A program made the translations under genes and the position numbers. The notes beneath the pieces are model-generated. The model was not told where the DNA came from. It did no database searches and was given only the letters and a program-made list of their open reading frames with translations. Below are positions 33,715-45,308 of a stretch of 64,000 bases of DNA, one piece after another; position 1 is the stretch's first letter; each line of letters begins with the position of its first letter. The stretch covers positions 26,387,043 to 26,451,042 of the forward strand of contig NC_079516.1 of assembly GCF_000801105.2 (NCBI RefSeq). The letters are read 5' to 3'. Source of the DNA: Raphanus sativus. Taxonomy: Eukaryota; Streptophyta; Magnoliopsida; Brassicales; Brassicaceae.

Positions 33715-34506
33715 TTATTGGCCTAAGATGTTAAGAATTGAGACTCTGTATTTGATCAAAGACTTAGAGAGAGATTCAAGTCCATCTTCAAGATCTTGAA
33801 TGCATGACTCTAGGTTCTGACCATCCTCCAACTTCAAGGTCTTCTCAGACTCGAATTCGGAATCAACCTTTGTGAATTCGTTTCCTTGAGCTTCATATGA
33901 AACATTTCTATGGTTAATTAACTTTGAGACCAATGACCATTTGCTACAAGTCTTTGATCCAGACATAAAGCAAAAGAGAGAATAAAAAAGGTTCACGCTG
34001 ATAGCTTCTGATTCTTCAAAGACAGCCAAAGACTCATCGTTGCACTTCAGGTCTTGTTTGACCTTCAAACTCTTGAGGACCTTTTGGAATGACTTCTTGA
34101 GAGATCTTCTTGAGGCTAAGTATTTCTTAATCTCTCCTGATAGATCTCCGCGCTTTCTCCTTAGAATGGATTGGATCTCCATGAGACCTTCTTTCATTTG
34201 CGACAAAGCGTCCCTGGAAATGTTGCACAAATCCAAGATCCTGAGAGATCCATCAAGAAGTTGCTCGGTGGCTTTCTTGTTCTGCTCTTGAGCTAGAGCT
34301 TGCTGTGTGGCAGGTAAGCGAATAAGTTTTTCAAGAGATTGGTAAAGCTCTTGAAAGTTGTTAAGTCTTTGACAGATTGAAGAGCTTGAAGATGTTGACG
34401 CTTCCTCAGAAGATCTTAATCGAATCAACTGCTCATCCACATGAGCAACTTGTGAGTGAAGTCTAGAAGGGAAACTGTTAGAGCGAACATGGAAAGAGAT
34501 TGCCAT
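33715..34506 (-). CDS. DUF241 family protein (At2g17070/At2g17080-like)
   Basis: Single-exon plant-specific protein of 263 residues, ATG at 34506-34504. The DUF241 family has no firmly assigned biochemical role. The N terminus MAISFHVRSNSFPSRLHSQVAHVDEQLIRL is a family signature. A helical body follows (DLCNISRDALSQMKEGLMEIQSILRRKRGD; KKYLASRRSLKKSFQKVLKSL) and a C-terminal coiled-coil-like end (IQDLEDGLESLSKSLIKYRVSILNILGQ). There is no signal peptide or membrane segment. A paralogue with a frameshift lies at 49974-50754, also on the minus strand; the two share 5' flanking sequence as well, so they arose by local duplication. Family members are usually slightly longer (about 280-300 residues). 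Confidence 0.9.
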   Translation of the reverse strand: MAISFHVRSNSFPSRLHSQVAHVDEQLIRLRSSEEASTSSSSSICQRLNNFQELYQSLEKLIRLPATQQALAQEQNKKATEQLLDGSLRILDLCNISRDALSQMKEGLMEIQSILRRKRGDLSGEIKKYLASRRSLKKSFQKVLKSLKVKQDLKCNDESLAVFEESEAISVNLFYSLFCFMSGSKTCSKWSLVSKLINHRNVSYEAQGNEFTKVDSEFESEKTLKLEDGQNLESCIQDLEDGLESLSKSLIKYRVSILNILGQ

Positions 34507-34999
34507 TTTGTTGGTCTTTAAGCTAGAGATGAGAGAGATAAAGATTGTTCTGCCTTCTCAATGCCTCTCCGGGAATACATATATACACCATCAGGAAAGA
34601 GAGAGAGATTTGAGGATCCATAGTGGTTAGAATATTTAGATCATCAGTATAGTGTCTCCTTTCGATGGTGATAAAAGCCATCTCAACTTAATATAAAAGT
34701 AATTATCAAGATCTATATCTCTTGCCAACAACCAATACCATCCTTACAGCTCAATTCTCAAATTTTCTTAAGGGCATTGAGATGCGCTCAGTGCACGAGG
34801 GACTAATTAAAACCAGAGCTGGCTTGTCTGCTATTAAAAAAGCTCATGCCATTCGTGCAGATCTCATCGTTATCTCTCTATAGCTTAAGTAAGAATAATG
34901 TACTATATTTCTTTCCAGATACTACACATTACACGTGAACTTACCGACTACAATGTGGTGCCAGAGGACAATGCATGGACAATGCTGATCCACGATTGT
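34507..34999 (-). promoter_or_regulatory. DUF241 gene 5' flank with candidate TATA box
   Basis: A TGTATATATGTATT stretch (minus strand, about 34575-34588) lies about 70-80 bases upstream of the ATG. The equivalent TGTATATATGTATTG precedes the paralogue at about 50846-50858, so the motif has survived since duplication. Further upstream nothing specific is seen. Confidence 0.5.
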
Positions 35000-35013
35000 G
35001 CATTTCATGTTTT

Positions 35014-35935
35014 TTTTTTGACTAAAGGCTTTCAATTAAAACATAAAACATTACAAGGTAAGGCTATAAAACCTTAAGTTTGATAAAGTTTGCATGAAAC
35101 ACTTCATGATAAGATAAGTCTCAAACCTAAGGATTAGGCCGAAACTAGAAAGAACCAAAGAAATGAGAAAAAGTAGCTAATGAGAAGAACTACGACCACG
35201 TCGGCCACGTTTACCTCTCCCTTTTACTGTTTTCCATTCCAAGTCTTGAAATTTGATAGGAGGTCTTGTCTCTCTCCCACCTCTTGTCAAGCTGAAAGAG
35301 CTCCTATGCTCTAATTCAACTTTATCCACTGCTTCTAACACAGTGAAACGAGAAGGACTCTCAAATTCACTAAATTGAAGTGATGTGGTTAAAGGATCAA
35401 CAATGGATGGATTTTGTACTTCCTTGTTGATAATGTTTGATGGAAATGAATCCATAATAGTTGCAGTAATGGGAGTAGATTGAGAATCTACTAATGGGGA
35501 CAAAGTAGTGGAAAAGTTTGGCAAAGAAGTTTGGATCTCCCGTTGGCAATCCACAGAAACATCAGAAGAAAATGTAAAGAGAGGAGGAATTACCACCAGA
35601 TCAGTTTGCAAGGATTGGCTTTTTTCAGCAGCTGAAACTACTGAAGGGACTTAAGACTCTTTCATTAAAGGGATATCATGTACTGAGACAGCAGTCGAGG
35701 CAGTACCATTAATCAGTGGGTTGTTATGAGAGGGGGCTTCTGAAGAGGAAGTATCATTTTCTCTTTGCTGCATGATGAGATCAAAATCCACAACAGGAAC
35801 TTCACCATTAATTTCATCCTTTTTTTGCTGCAAGTTTGTATCATGTAGAGGCTTGGAAGGAAGAAGACACCTCTTCGCTTTATGGCCTAAGTTTTCACAT
35901 CTTTCACAAGTTGATGGAATCCACGTATATTCCAC
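35014..35935 (-). mobile_element. 5'-truncated retro-insertion carrying only LINE ORF1-type sequence
   Basis: Poly(T) at about 35011-35019 marks a minus-strand poly(A) tail. The direct repeat GCATTTCATGTTTT lies at 35000-35013 and 35936-35949, a 14-base target duplication. The inside encodes, on the minus strand, the tail of a DUF4283-type protein: a zinc knuckle (CERCENLGHKAKRC) near 35890, one in-frame TAA at 35653-35651, then a serine-rich region ending in a basic tail (GRGKRGRRGRSSSH) with stop at 35177. About 160 bases of 3' UTR follow. No ORF2/RT lies between this ORF and the poly(A), unlike a normal truncated LINE. Confidence 0.75.
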
Positions 35936-36169
35936 GCATTTCATGTTTTAGCCACGTTGAAAATGCCTCTATTCCCTGAAACCGAGTTAGCTGTTGAAAA
36001 TGGAGGAATCCAACATTTCCATAGATGACACAAGAAGAAAGCTAAACGCGACAATCACATTTTTTTAAAGAAAAATTATGAATTTAAATCTGTATTAAAA
36101 TTGAATTCTGTGACTCAAAGTAAAGAAGAGTGATAATGCAAGTATTTTCTTATTTTCCTTCTAAAATAC

Positions 36170-36480
36170 TGATTGATCACATGAGCTTTCCAGTGTGATC
36201 GACACCTACACGTTTGTGTTGTGCTTATATAAATCAATAAAAATATAATAAAACAACAATGATATAATAATTGAAATTTTGGTTTTTACCAAAATAAAAT
36301 AATAATGCAAGCTTTGGTTTTTACCAAAAGAAATAATAATTCAACTTTTGTCCTTTGGGTGGAGTTAACGGCCGGATGTTTGTTGATCACAGCATGCCAG
36401 TATGATCTACATCTACACTTCTGCGTTGTACTTATATTAATCAAGAAAAATATAATAAAACAACTATAATGGTAGGAAAT
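36170..36480 (+). repeat. Imperfect direct duplication of about 200 bp
   Basis: TTGATCACATGAGCTTTCCAG near 36173, then TGTGATCGACACCTACAC and ATATAATAAAACAAC, are repeated from 36383 as TTGATCACAGCATGCCAG, TATGATCTACATCTACAC and ATATAATAAAACAAC, with the TTTGGTTTTTACCAAAA word between the copies. Confidence 0.6.
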
Positions 36481-38179
36481 TGGACTCTACACCCTTCAAA
36501 CAAATTATAATTCAACCACTAACTAAAAGCCCTAATTTATCGATATATATTGTGCATGTTATAGATTATTGCCATATTGTCCCTCTCAACTGACCGGGAA
36601 ACCGTCTGATGTTTTATTTAAAAAAGGAGAAAAGACGACTGTTTATTTTACTTCGTGGTCGTTTGATTTTCACCCAATTAAATACATTATTTTATCTTAC
36701 TTCTTTCTTGGATACGGTGAATAGTATCATCTTCTTCACACAACTTCATCATTTCCGTCTACCGTTATCAAAACTCGTCGGATCCTATTCTCTGTTCTTC
36801 ACCAAAAATTTCTTCCATCGCTTCTCGCAGTTCCGTACAGTGGTGTCAAACCCAGATTTAGTTAAAAGCGGATTTACACATTACAACGGGTTACTCGTCG
36901 CCGTTATCAAGTAAGCTCGCATCTACTTCTTTATACGACTGAAATTTGTTGGGGTTTACAACCTATATGACAGTCAATTTTGTTGTACGGTACTTGATTT
37001 TTTTCATTTTTGACTTAGCGGTTTCATGGTTTTAACCGACCACGTATACTCATCTACTTAGGATCTTATGTTTCGATTTACCTTCTCCCCTGCACAGGTT
37101 ATCAAATAAATTTTGTTTAAGAATTCAAATTTTTACCTTTGTCATTTCACTAGTTGAAATAAATCGATATACTATATCATGTCGTATCCATATGTTACTA
37201 TTCTATTTCGGTTATACAACATAAAGCAACATGTTTTTGCACAATATATATATTTCAGTTTGTTTAGTTACTCTACTAAGGAAACTAGGTTCCTAATTTC
37301 CGTTCTTCTTTCCCATGATATCAATCAAATTTGTGTAGACATTATTGGGAATGGCATTTCATGTATTCTGCCACAAATTGTATACTATACCATTTAAAAT
37401 TCATTTGTCACTATTCTATTTCACTTATAGATCGACCTGGATATGTTTTTGCTATTCGAAAATGTACTTAATTTGACTAAGTAACGCTTAAAGTTGTAGA
37501 CCCAACTACACTATGAATTTTCAGGAGATGCTTATAGTGATTAATATGTTCCAAGCAAATTTCTATTCCATTTATTACCATGTACATACCATTCTTTACA
37601 TGTTGCTTTGACTCGAGATTGACCGCCGTCTTTTCTTTTGCAGATCACCATGGACGAATTAGACCTCCCTAGTAGACTATTCGAGTCCGGATACGAGATT
37701 GTTTAGTTAAAGAAGGAAAATATTGTTAACCACCTGTTTTATTATGACCATACTTCATTGTTATTTCCGTGTCTCTTAGCTTCGAATTTGGATTATTTCC
37801 TTATGTCGTTTTATGACTTTGATCCTATATTTTATGACTCTTAAACAATGTGTGCCCTTTTAACTAAATGTATTTTAATACATTGTTTCCATTGTCTTAA
37901 TGACTATATAAGATGACATAGTATGGGAAGTCATTCTATTTAATGTGAAATGAAATAGTATGAAACATAAGACCGAATTTGTTTAGTTAAAGAAGGAAAA
38001 GATAGGGAGATTTGCATTGTCATATCCGTATTAGGTTATAGTTATCAATATGAGGGTATATTTATTTAAATAGTGTAAAAAATAACCTACACACCAGCAA
38101 TATTGGAATTTAATCAACAATATTAATATACTATATTACATGGAATAGTATGAATGCTTATTCATGGTAATAATTACGT

Positions 38180-39000
38180 GGATGTGAGTGGTCAGAACCA
38201 TATTATTGTAATACTATATTTGTATACTTAATCACGGTAATGATAGGGTGGATTTGGGTTGACATATCCATATTAGAGTATAGTGATCCAAATTAGGGTA
38301 TAGATTTATACTGGCCAAATGTTTAACCTATTATCCCAGATTATTCCAAATTACTAAAGATGATTAATACTATACGAAATGAAATAGTATTAATTAATTG
38401 CATTACAATTTACACTCCTGTCAACATATGGTTTCTTCGCCTTTATAAACTTCTTCACACTGTTTTCAGGTGAATGTTTGTTTAAATAGTCAAGGTAATT
38501 ATAAGCTGAATTTGGGTTTACATATCCATATTAGAGAATAGTTAACCATATAATCCCAGATTACTACGACTAACTCGATAACTATACTATACACTATGAC
38601 ATAGAATAGTATATAAGATGGTGATGAGCTTGTACACTTCTAAAAGCGTTTTTCGGTAATTATAGGCTGGATTTGGGTTGACATATCCATATTAGGGTAT
38701 AGTTACCCATATTAGGGTATAGTTATCCATTTCCCCAGATTACTCAACCTAACTCGTTGACCATATTACCACCTACTATAGAATACTATACACTATGACA
38801 TAGAATAGTATATAAGCTGGTGATGCGCTTGTATACTTCTACAAGCGTTTTCCGGTAATTATAGGCTGGATTTGGGTTGACATATCCATATTAGGGTATA
38901 GTTACCCATATTAGAGTATAGTTATCCATTTCCACAGATTACACCAACTAACACGATGATCATAGTATACCACATACCATAGAATATTATGTTATAAGGT
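38180..39000 (+). repeat. Tandem repeat of 160-200-bp units
   Basis: Units start GGTAATTATA(A/G)GCTG(A/G)ATTTGGG near 38492, 38655 and 38853, with a more diverged copy near 38235. Each contains GACATATCCATATTAG, one or two GGGTATAGTTA(T/C)CCAT words, CAGATTAC and ACATAGAATAGTATA. The third unit is longer because GGGTATAGTTACCCATATTA is doubled inside it. Copy similarity rises towards the right. Confidence 0.75.
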
Positions 39001-39679
39001 GAGGAGCATCCTCAATTATGAAATCTTTTCATTCTTCTAAATTTCAAGGGGGTTGTACTTTAGTATATCAGATATTATAGTATTAAATATATGGAGAAGC
39101 TTGGTCACTTCATATGCGGCCAAAACAGTAGACCGTATGTGGTTAGGAATAGGTGTGACGTGGTTAATTTTCTTCCCTCAAATCTGTACAGTGCACGGTA
39201 AATACAAACCATATTTATTTGGACTTACGTGGACTTATCTTTTCTCTTTCACAGTCTACTTGTTTGTCGTAGGGTTATAACCGGAGGAAAGTAGGCACAA
39301 TTGTTAGTTTCTTAATTCAGTCAAAATCAATGCTCTACACCTAATTAACTTGTCAAACTTAGATATCTCGCAAATAAGCCCTAATAATGCAAGTTTTGGC
39401 TTTTACCAAAAATAATAATAATAGAAATTTGGCCTTTTTTTTTTATTAACCAGAGGTGATCCCAAAAACTTTCTAGATAAATCATGCGAACAAATCATGT
39501 GTTTCAGATAAAGTGATTAGCTAAACCACTTTTAAAAGGTTTTTGTTTCTTACATCTTTAATGGAAAAGGATGGACAACAGAAACCAAAATAGCATTGGT
39601 TGATACAAAAAAGAATATTGATTGATAAGTTACTTATGCGCAAAATTATAGGTTTTAATGGCGTAAATTGTAGGTTTTA

Positions 39680-41075
39680 ACTGTAAGAACTGAACTTGTA
39701 TTAATATTAGATTAGTTATTATTTTAGTATTAATATGTTGGAGATAAGTTTCAATATCACTAAAAAGAAAATCATAAAAAAAAATTATCATTAAAGGAAT
39801 TAGGATAACTAGGAAAAAAAATTATCCTTAAAAGAATTAAGATAATTAACTAAAGCTGTTAGTATTAAGAAAAAAGAAATTCATAAATATGATAGAAAAG
39901 GAAATCTAGTTCATATATATAGGGATTATCTTGTGTGATGGAATCAATACCACATACATAACACAGTATAGCAATTAGAAGGATGAACAATAGCTTGTTA
40001 GTTTTTGAGAAATTTTCTAAACATTAATAAAAGAAAAAGACTCTTTATTAAAGTTATCGCGTGTTCAAGGCAATACTCGTTTGAACACTTTCGTATTCTC
40101 AAGTCATTTTATTTGGTATCAGAGCTCCATGTTTGATTTATTGAATAAGTTTCACCGAAGGATGAGTGATTTAAAATCAACATCGAAGACAAGAGAAACC
40201 GTGTCATCCACGGTGGTCTTCCCGATGTTATCTTCAACGAACTACATGGTATAGGCGATGAGAATGAAGGTGTTGCTGCGAGTACACAAGGTTTGGGAAT
40301 CAGTTGAACCATGATCAGGCGATGAAGAGAAGAATGATGTCGCTACTGCCTTCCTATTCCAATCGATTCCAAAAAACCTAATATTACAGATTGGTGATGA
40401 AGACACCCCAAAAGAGATCTTGGAAGCCGTGAAACCAAGAAATCTTAGTGCTGAACGTGTGAAGGAAGCTCGTCTCCAGACCTTGATGAATGAGTTTGAA
40501 CATCCAAGGATGAATGACACAGACTCTATCGATGCCTTCTCAGGCAAGATATCAGAATTGGTCACAGAATCGGCAGTTTCAGGTCAATCGTTGGAAAAAA
40601 CTAAGGTAATGAAGAAGTTCCTGAACAGCTTACCGCAAAGCAAGTATATTTAGATCATAGCTTCCCTTGAACAAATTCTCGGTCTAAATAAGACTAGTTT
40701 CGAAGATATTGTTGGGAGATTTAAGACGTATGAAGAACATATTAAGGAAGAAGATACGCACGAACCACAAGGGAACCTTCTGTACGCAAACTCCAATAAC
40801 TCGTACAACGCAAGAGGAAGAGGTAGAAGTTGGAATCAACGGAAGAGAAAACAGAGAAGAGGCAGAAGTTGGAATCAACGGAACATGTCTCAAATTGTAT
40901 GTTTCAAGAGTGAGAAACCAGGTCACTTTGCATCAGTATGTCCAGAGAATACAGAACACGAACAAGAGCTTAACAAAAGTGAAACAGAGGTACTTGATGT
41001 AGTCTTTTATATGCATGAGATCGTGTTTTTCAATGAGGAAAAAGTAATGTCAAATTGGTTACATAAATTACTCTA
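39680..41075 (+). mobile_element. Truncated Copia element: LTR-like 5' end plus gag
   Basis: A primer-binding site, TGGTATCAGAGCTCC, lies at about 40111-40125, so 39680-40110 is probably the 5' LTR or its remains. Degraded gag follows: [17 protein letters not shown] sequence (here [18 protein letters not shown]) near 40440, KKFLNSLPQSKY near 40615, then an in-frame stop, [17 protein letters not shown] sequence near 40695 and a CCHC-like knuckle near 40900 whose first spacing is damaged (CFKSEKPGHFASVC). No pol and no right LTR were found. It is related to, but clearly diverged from, the Copia element at 44009. Confidence 0.75.
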
Positions 41076-43952
41076 AATTTTTATTAAGAAATGGTTTTGA
41101 ATTTTTATATGATATATTCACTAGAGAAGTTATCTCGTGGTAGATTATTTCTTAGATGGTTCTTGATACAGTGACTGTGAAAAATATATGAATATTGTGT
41201 AGGATTTGTTAAAAAATATTGACATACTCTTATTAACAGACAATATTTTAATTAACCAGAAAATTTAATTGTTAATTGCAATCAATCAAAATGATCGCGA
41301 CCGCAGCTACTCTGAACATTGTATATATTTAAACGACATGTCACACTCAAGAATTCAGTCGAGATAGGCAAAAACCTGGTATGAAAACTCATGTAATCAT
41401 TTTATACGGGTGTTTGAACTGTAGACTGGCTTTGCTATTTATTATTCGGTTTTACAATTGTTAATCGGATAAGTCGATGAAAGTGTTGTTCTAACATTAC
41501 ACTGACTACATATACTATTGTATGGTTCAACAACTAATTAACTGGATCAGTAAATGTATATAATTATTTTAGTTTATAATTTTGATTCTAATGATAAGAA
41601 TGATGACTTTCAATATTTGGTTTTCTCAAGGTTGTGGTTCCTAGGACCTCTGGCATCTGGATTATATTTCTGGAAATTACAAGTTTGATCTTGAATAATT
41701 ATGTAATATATGGTGGTCTCTTCAGGTTTGAGGGAGATGGGTTAATTCTATTGCTGGCAATTACAAATTTGATCCATGATAAAGTATATGCTTAGAAGAC
41801 ACATATAAATATTACTCCATATATTCTAATAACAAATAAGCATTGGGGTGGACTTGCAAGTAATTTGCCTTGTTTTGTTACTTGCTAAACCAAGTAATTA
41901 TTTCTTGATTACATACAAATAATGACATATTTTAAATTTTTAACATCCAAAAGTCACATGAATTTTTAAAAAGTAGATAAAACTGAAAATAAATGTTTAA
42001 AATATTGAAAGATCATATGAAACTCATTGTTCATAGAGATATTTTGTTGGCAAGATGAATGGCAAAACATGGATTTGATTTTTTAAATATAAACTTTAAT
42101 ATCTTATTTAATAACGGACTGTCTTGTTTATTAAACAAACTAATATTGTAGTTAATCATTACTAAACAAACGATAAGATAGATCTTATTTTTTCAAGTAA
42201 TAACAAGTATTATTTAGTAAATAACAAGCATTTTACCGAACAAGTAACAAGTAACGAAACAAGTATCAAAAAATTGATCGATACTTGAAATTTACCTTGT
42301 CTTTACAAGTAGTGAATTTTCTTGACTTGTTATTTGCCTTACTAACGGTAAATACTCTGTTTTCAAGATGAATACGGATCAAGTCATGAGTATCGAGTAA
42401 TGATGTCCCGCCTTACATAAGCATATGTAGTTTCATAGTTTCAATAACTATAATTAACGAGCATTACAACAACATAGATCTCACTGAGTTTCTGCCACGG
42501 GACTCTATTTGAATTTCTTTCTTACAAACACTTCATTAACATAATCATATTTGGATAGAACTCCTATTAAATCTCCAATTTCAATACCACATAAGCATAT
42601 ATATAGCCATCATCGTTTGTATTCTGAAAAATTAGCTGTGGAGTTCAGTCTAATTTTACAATTAAAATTGTAGTCTGGTTGATTGTTATAATTAAGCTTT
42701 ATTCGTTTAGCTCACTAGTTTTGTTGAGAAAAAGTCAATGATGTTTTTTCTTTTGTGCAGCATTTCAATAACTTCAAACTGTTTGGCTAACATATTCATT
42801 TTGGCTAAGCCTAAATTTTGGTTCAATGTCAAAATATAACTAGGTAAACTCGTTATTTGATTAAAAGTCTTCTCCACTCTTGCGAATCTGTTAACCATAT
42901 TTTTATTCTGACACAAACATGATTGTCATTTTTTTCTAATAGGTGTGACTCAATAGCTAAGGGATAATAACAAAATTATAACCACCTAACATTTCATATA
43001 ATGCAATTAATATAAATTCATGGGTAATTGCCTAATTAAATTTCTTTTTATGTATATTCGGTCAATTAACTCTAATTTAAATTCTATAAATATATACATA
43101 TACCGAAAATATGAAATAAGACATAAAATAAAACAAATTTAAAATTCCAAAATACTTAATATGAACAGATGAGTAGGGCTAGGCAAATAAATCGAACCTG
43201 AAAATCCAAACTGAATCTGATCCGATAAAAATAAATCCGAACTCCACATAAATACCGAATGGATCTTGTTTTTTCGTATTATCCGAACCGAACCGAACCT
43301 AAATGAATATCTGATAGAACCCGAAACATTCAAAACCCTAAAAAATCTTGTAATAAATATGATATCAATTCTTAATATATATCGAAAATACACTAAGATA
43401 TATTGAACATTTAAAATAATTATCTATTACATGATGGTTGGTTGTTCTATTACATGAAGGCGGCGGTTGAAGGTCGAAGTTTTTAGACTTTGGTTTTGTT
43501 TTCACTGAATAATGTTTTTTATTTCATGAAAACTTAGTTTTAGTTTTGTGCTTTCATTTATTTGTTTTTCTTTCTATCAATAAATATGTTTACATTTCTT
43601 TTGATTTTGAATGATCATGTTTGGTGTTCATTTCTTATTTTTGAATCAATTTTATTTATGTTTTGGTTATAAAATAGGTATAAATAAGGTATTTTAAAAC
43701 CGAAAAATTGATTTTACTTATATTTTGGTTATAAAATATGTATAAATTAGGTATTTTTAACCAAAGAACCGATTGGGACCCTAACCCGAAAATTCATTGG
43801 GTTTGTATCGGTTCTTTAAAGATTTACTAATCCATAACCGAATCCGATAGAACCCGAGTCGGTCCCGAAAACCGACCTTTCATATAATCCGAATGGACAA
43901 AACCGAAACCCGATTGGGATCCGAATGCCCAAACATAAGATGGAGTATTGTT
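41076..43952. other. Long AT-rich non-genic stretch
   Basis: No gene recognised. Around 41840-42350 there are many AAGTAATT/ACAAGTAAC words in both orientations. At about 43190-43330 and 43770-43930 lie CCGAACC/GAACCCGA degenerate repeats like those at 18450, 24800, 32870 and 33240. The open frames here are short and AT-driven. Confidence 0.4.
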
Positions 43953-44008
43953 TTGGTAATTTAGTAAAAAAAAATTTTAACTCTGAAGGAAATAATGATT
44001 GAGAAAAC

Positions 44009-44271
44009 TGTTGAGTTAAGCTTAAACATCAAGGAAACTTAGTGTGGAAGTTAAAAGACCTAATCCTAATATGATGAGGAGAATAAGTTGTATGTGTTTT
44101 AGGATTAGGATAAATTAAAAGGCTATATATATGATGATGTTGATGAGGAGTCAATGTGTGACGAGAATAGCTTTTGTGTTTGATACATTATTATTGAGTG
44201 ATTGAATAAGAGAAGGAATTCTTATTATTTGTGTGCTTGAGCTTTTACATTAGTTTGCTTGTGATTCTATA
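44009..44271 (+). repeat. 5' LTR of the second Copia element
   Basis: 263 bases, TGTTGAGTTAAGC to GATTCTATA, with TATATATATG near 44125 as a candidate TATA region. Differs from the 3' LTR at one position. Confidence 0.93.
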
Positions 44272-44323
44272 TTTGGTATCAGAGCCATTACAAGAATCTT
44301 TCGAGCTTAACTAAACCCTAATC

Positions 44324-45277
44324 ATGGCGGAAGTGAAGGAAGAAACAGCGAATAACAAAGAAACAGGGCCAGCCTCTGTAAAATTTCCTATGTTGACCCC
44401 AACTAACTACACGGTCTGGTGCATGAAGATGAAGATAGCTCTAAAGGTAAGTGAAGTTTGGGAGACAATTGATCCAGGGATCAAAGACGAGAAGAAAAAC
44501 AACATGGGGATAGCATATCTGTTTCAATCTATACCGGAAGCACTTGTTTTGCAAGTTGGAGATTTAGATATGGCTAAGGGCGTATGGGATGCGATAAAGG
44601 CACGGAATCTAGGAGCTGAGAGGGTTAAAGAAGCAAGACTACAAACGCTAATGACTGAATTTGATAGATTAAAGATGAAAGATGGTGATACTATCGATGC
44701 CTTCGTCGGCAAGCTATCTGAGATTTCTTCAAAAGCCTCTGCATTAGGAGAAATAATTGAGGAACCGAAACTTGTTAAGAAGTTTCTCAAGTCTCTACCT
44801 AGGAAGAGATATATACAGATAGTCGCCTCAATCGAACAGATGCTAGACCTAAAAAACACTACGTTTGAAGATATTGTCGGTAGGTTAAAAACTTACAAAG
44901 AAAGAATTGCCGAGGAAGACGATGACTTAAACGATGATCAAACCAAACTTATGTACGCTGATTCCCCACAAGATGGCTATGGAAACTACAATGGAGGACG
45001 TGGACGAGGACGGAACAACAGAGGAACTTGGAGAGGAAGAGGTCGTGGTCGTCAGAGTGCCTTTCAGAGCCAAAGGGAAGCTTACAGACAACGACAAAGT
45101 GGTGATATCTCTCATATTACTTGCTTCCGGTGCGACAAGCTTGGTCATTACGCATCTGATTGCCCAGATAAACAACTTAAGCTTCAAGAGACGACTGAAA
45201 AAATAGATGAGGATACTCAGGAAGCTGATAAATTGATGATGAACGAGGTGGTTTACCTCAACGAAAACAAAATTTAA
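44324..45277 (+). CDS. Copia Gag (UBN2-type) with zinc knuckle
   Basis: 317 residues, ATG at 44324, about 50 bases after the left LTR. Features: [21 protein letters not shown] near the N terminus (typical DUF4219/UBN2 start), [18 protein letters not shown] near 95-112, [15 protein letters not shown] near 183, an RG-rich stretch near 225-240 and a CCHC knuckle [14 protein letters not shown] near 267-280. It ends at TAA 45275-45277, just upstream of pol in another frame; relatives usually have one continuous Gag-Pol, so a one-base indel near 45265-45280 probably broke a fused frame. Programmed frameshifting is possible but not indicated by a known slippery site. Confidence 0.88.
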   Translation: MAEVKEETANNKETGPASVKFPMLTPTNYTVWCMKMKIALKVSEVWETIDPGIKDEKKNNMGIAYLFQSIPEALVLQVGDLDMAKGVWDAIKARNLGAERVKEARLQTLMTEFDRLKMKDGDTIDAFVGKLSEISSKASALGEIIEEPKLVKKFLKSLPRKRYIQIVASIEQMLDLKNTTFEDIVGRLKTYKERIAEEDDDLNDDQTKLMYADSPQDGYGNYNGGRGRGRNNRGTWRGRGRGRQSAFQSQREAYRQRQSGDISHITCFRCDKLGHYASDCPDKQLKLQETTEKIDEDTQEADKLMMNEVVYLNENKI

Positions 45278-45308
45278 TCCAACAACATTCGAAGCCGACT
45301 CTAACACA

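Larger units (their letters stand above)
35950..39670. other. Transposon-derived, AT-rich region with repeats; possible DUF1985-type MULE remnant
   Basis: No intact gene. A direct repeat of about 40 bases (ATAATGCAAGCTTTGGTTTTTACCAAAA-like; key words ATAATGCAAG and TTTTACCAAAA) occurs at about 36302-36340 and again at 39384-39422. An AG acceptor-like site at 37643 precedes a short frame from 37650, MDELDLPSRLFESGYE, ending in TAG at about 37704-37706; it resembles the start of DUF1985 proteins found in Ulp1-carrying MULE elements, but it is too short to be sure. An open frame at 36609-36914 ends in a donor-like site (CAA then GTAAGC) and could be an upstream exon; I do not recognise it. Confidence 0.35.

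Noticed and set aside
36609..36914. 101-codon plus-strand frame as a gene
   Set aside because: Not recognised, starts at a chance ATG in an AT-rich, repeat-bearing region; kept only as a possible transposon exon.
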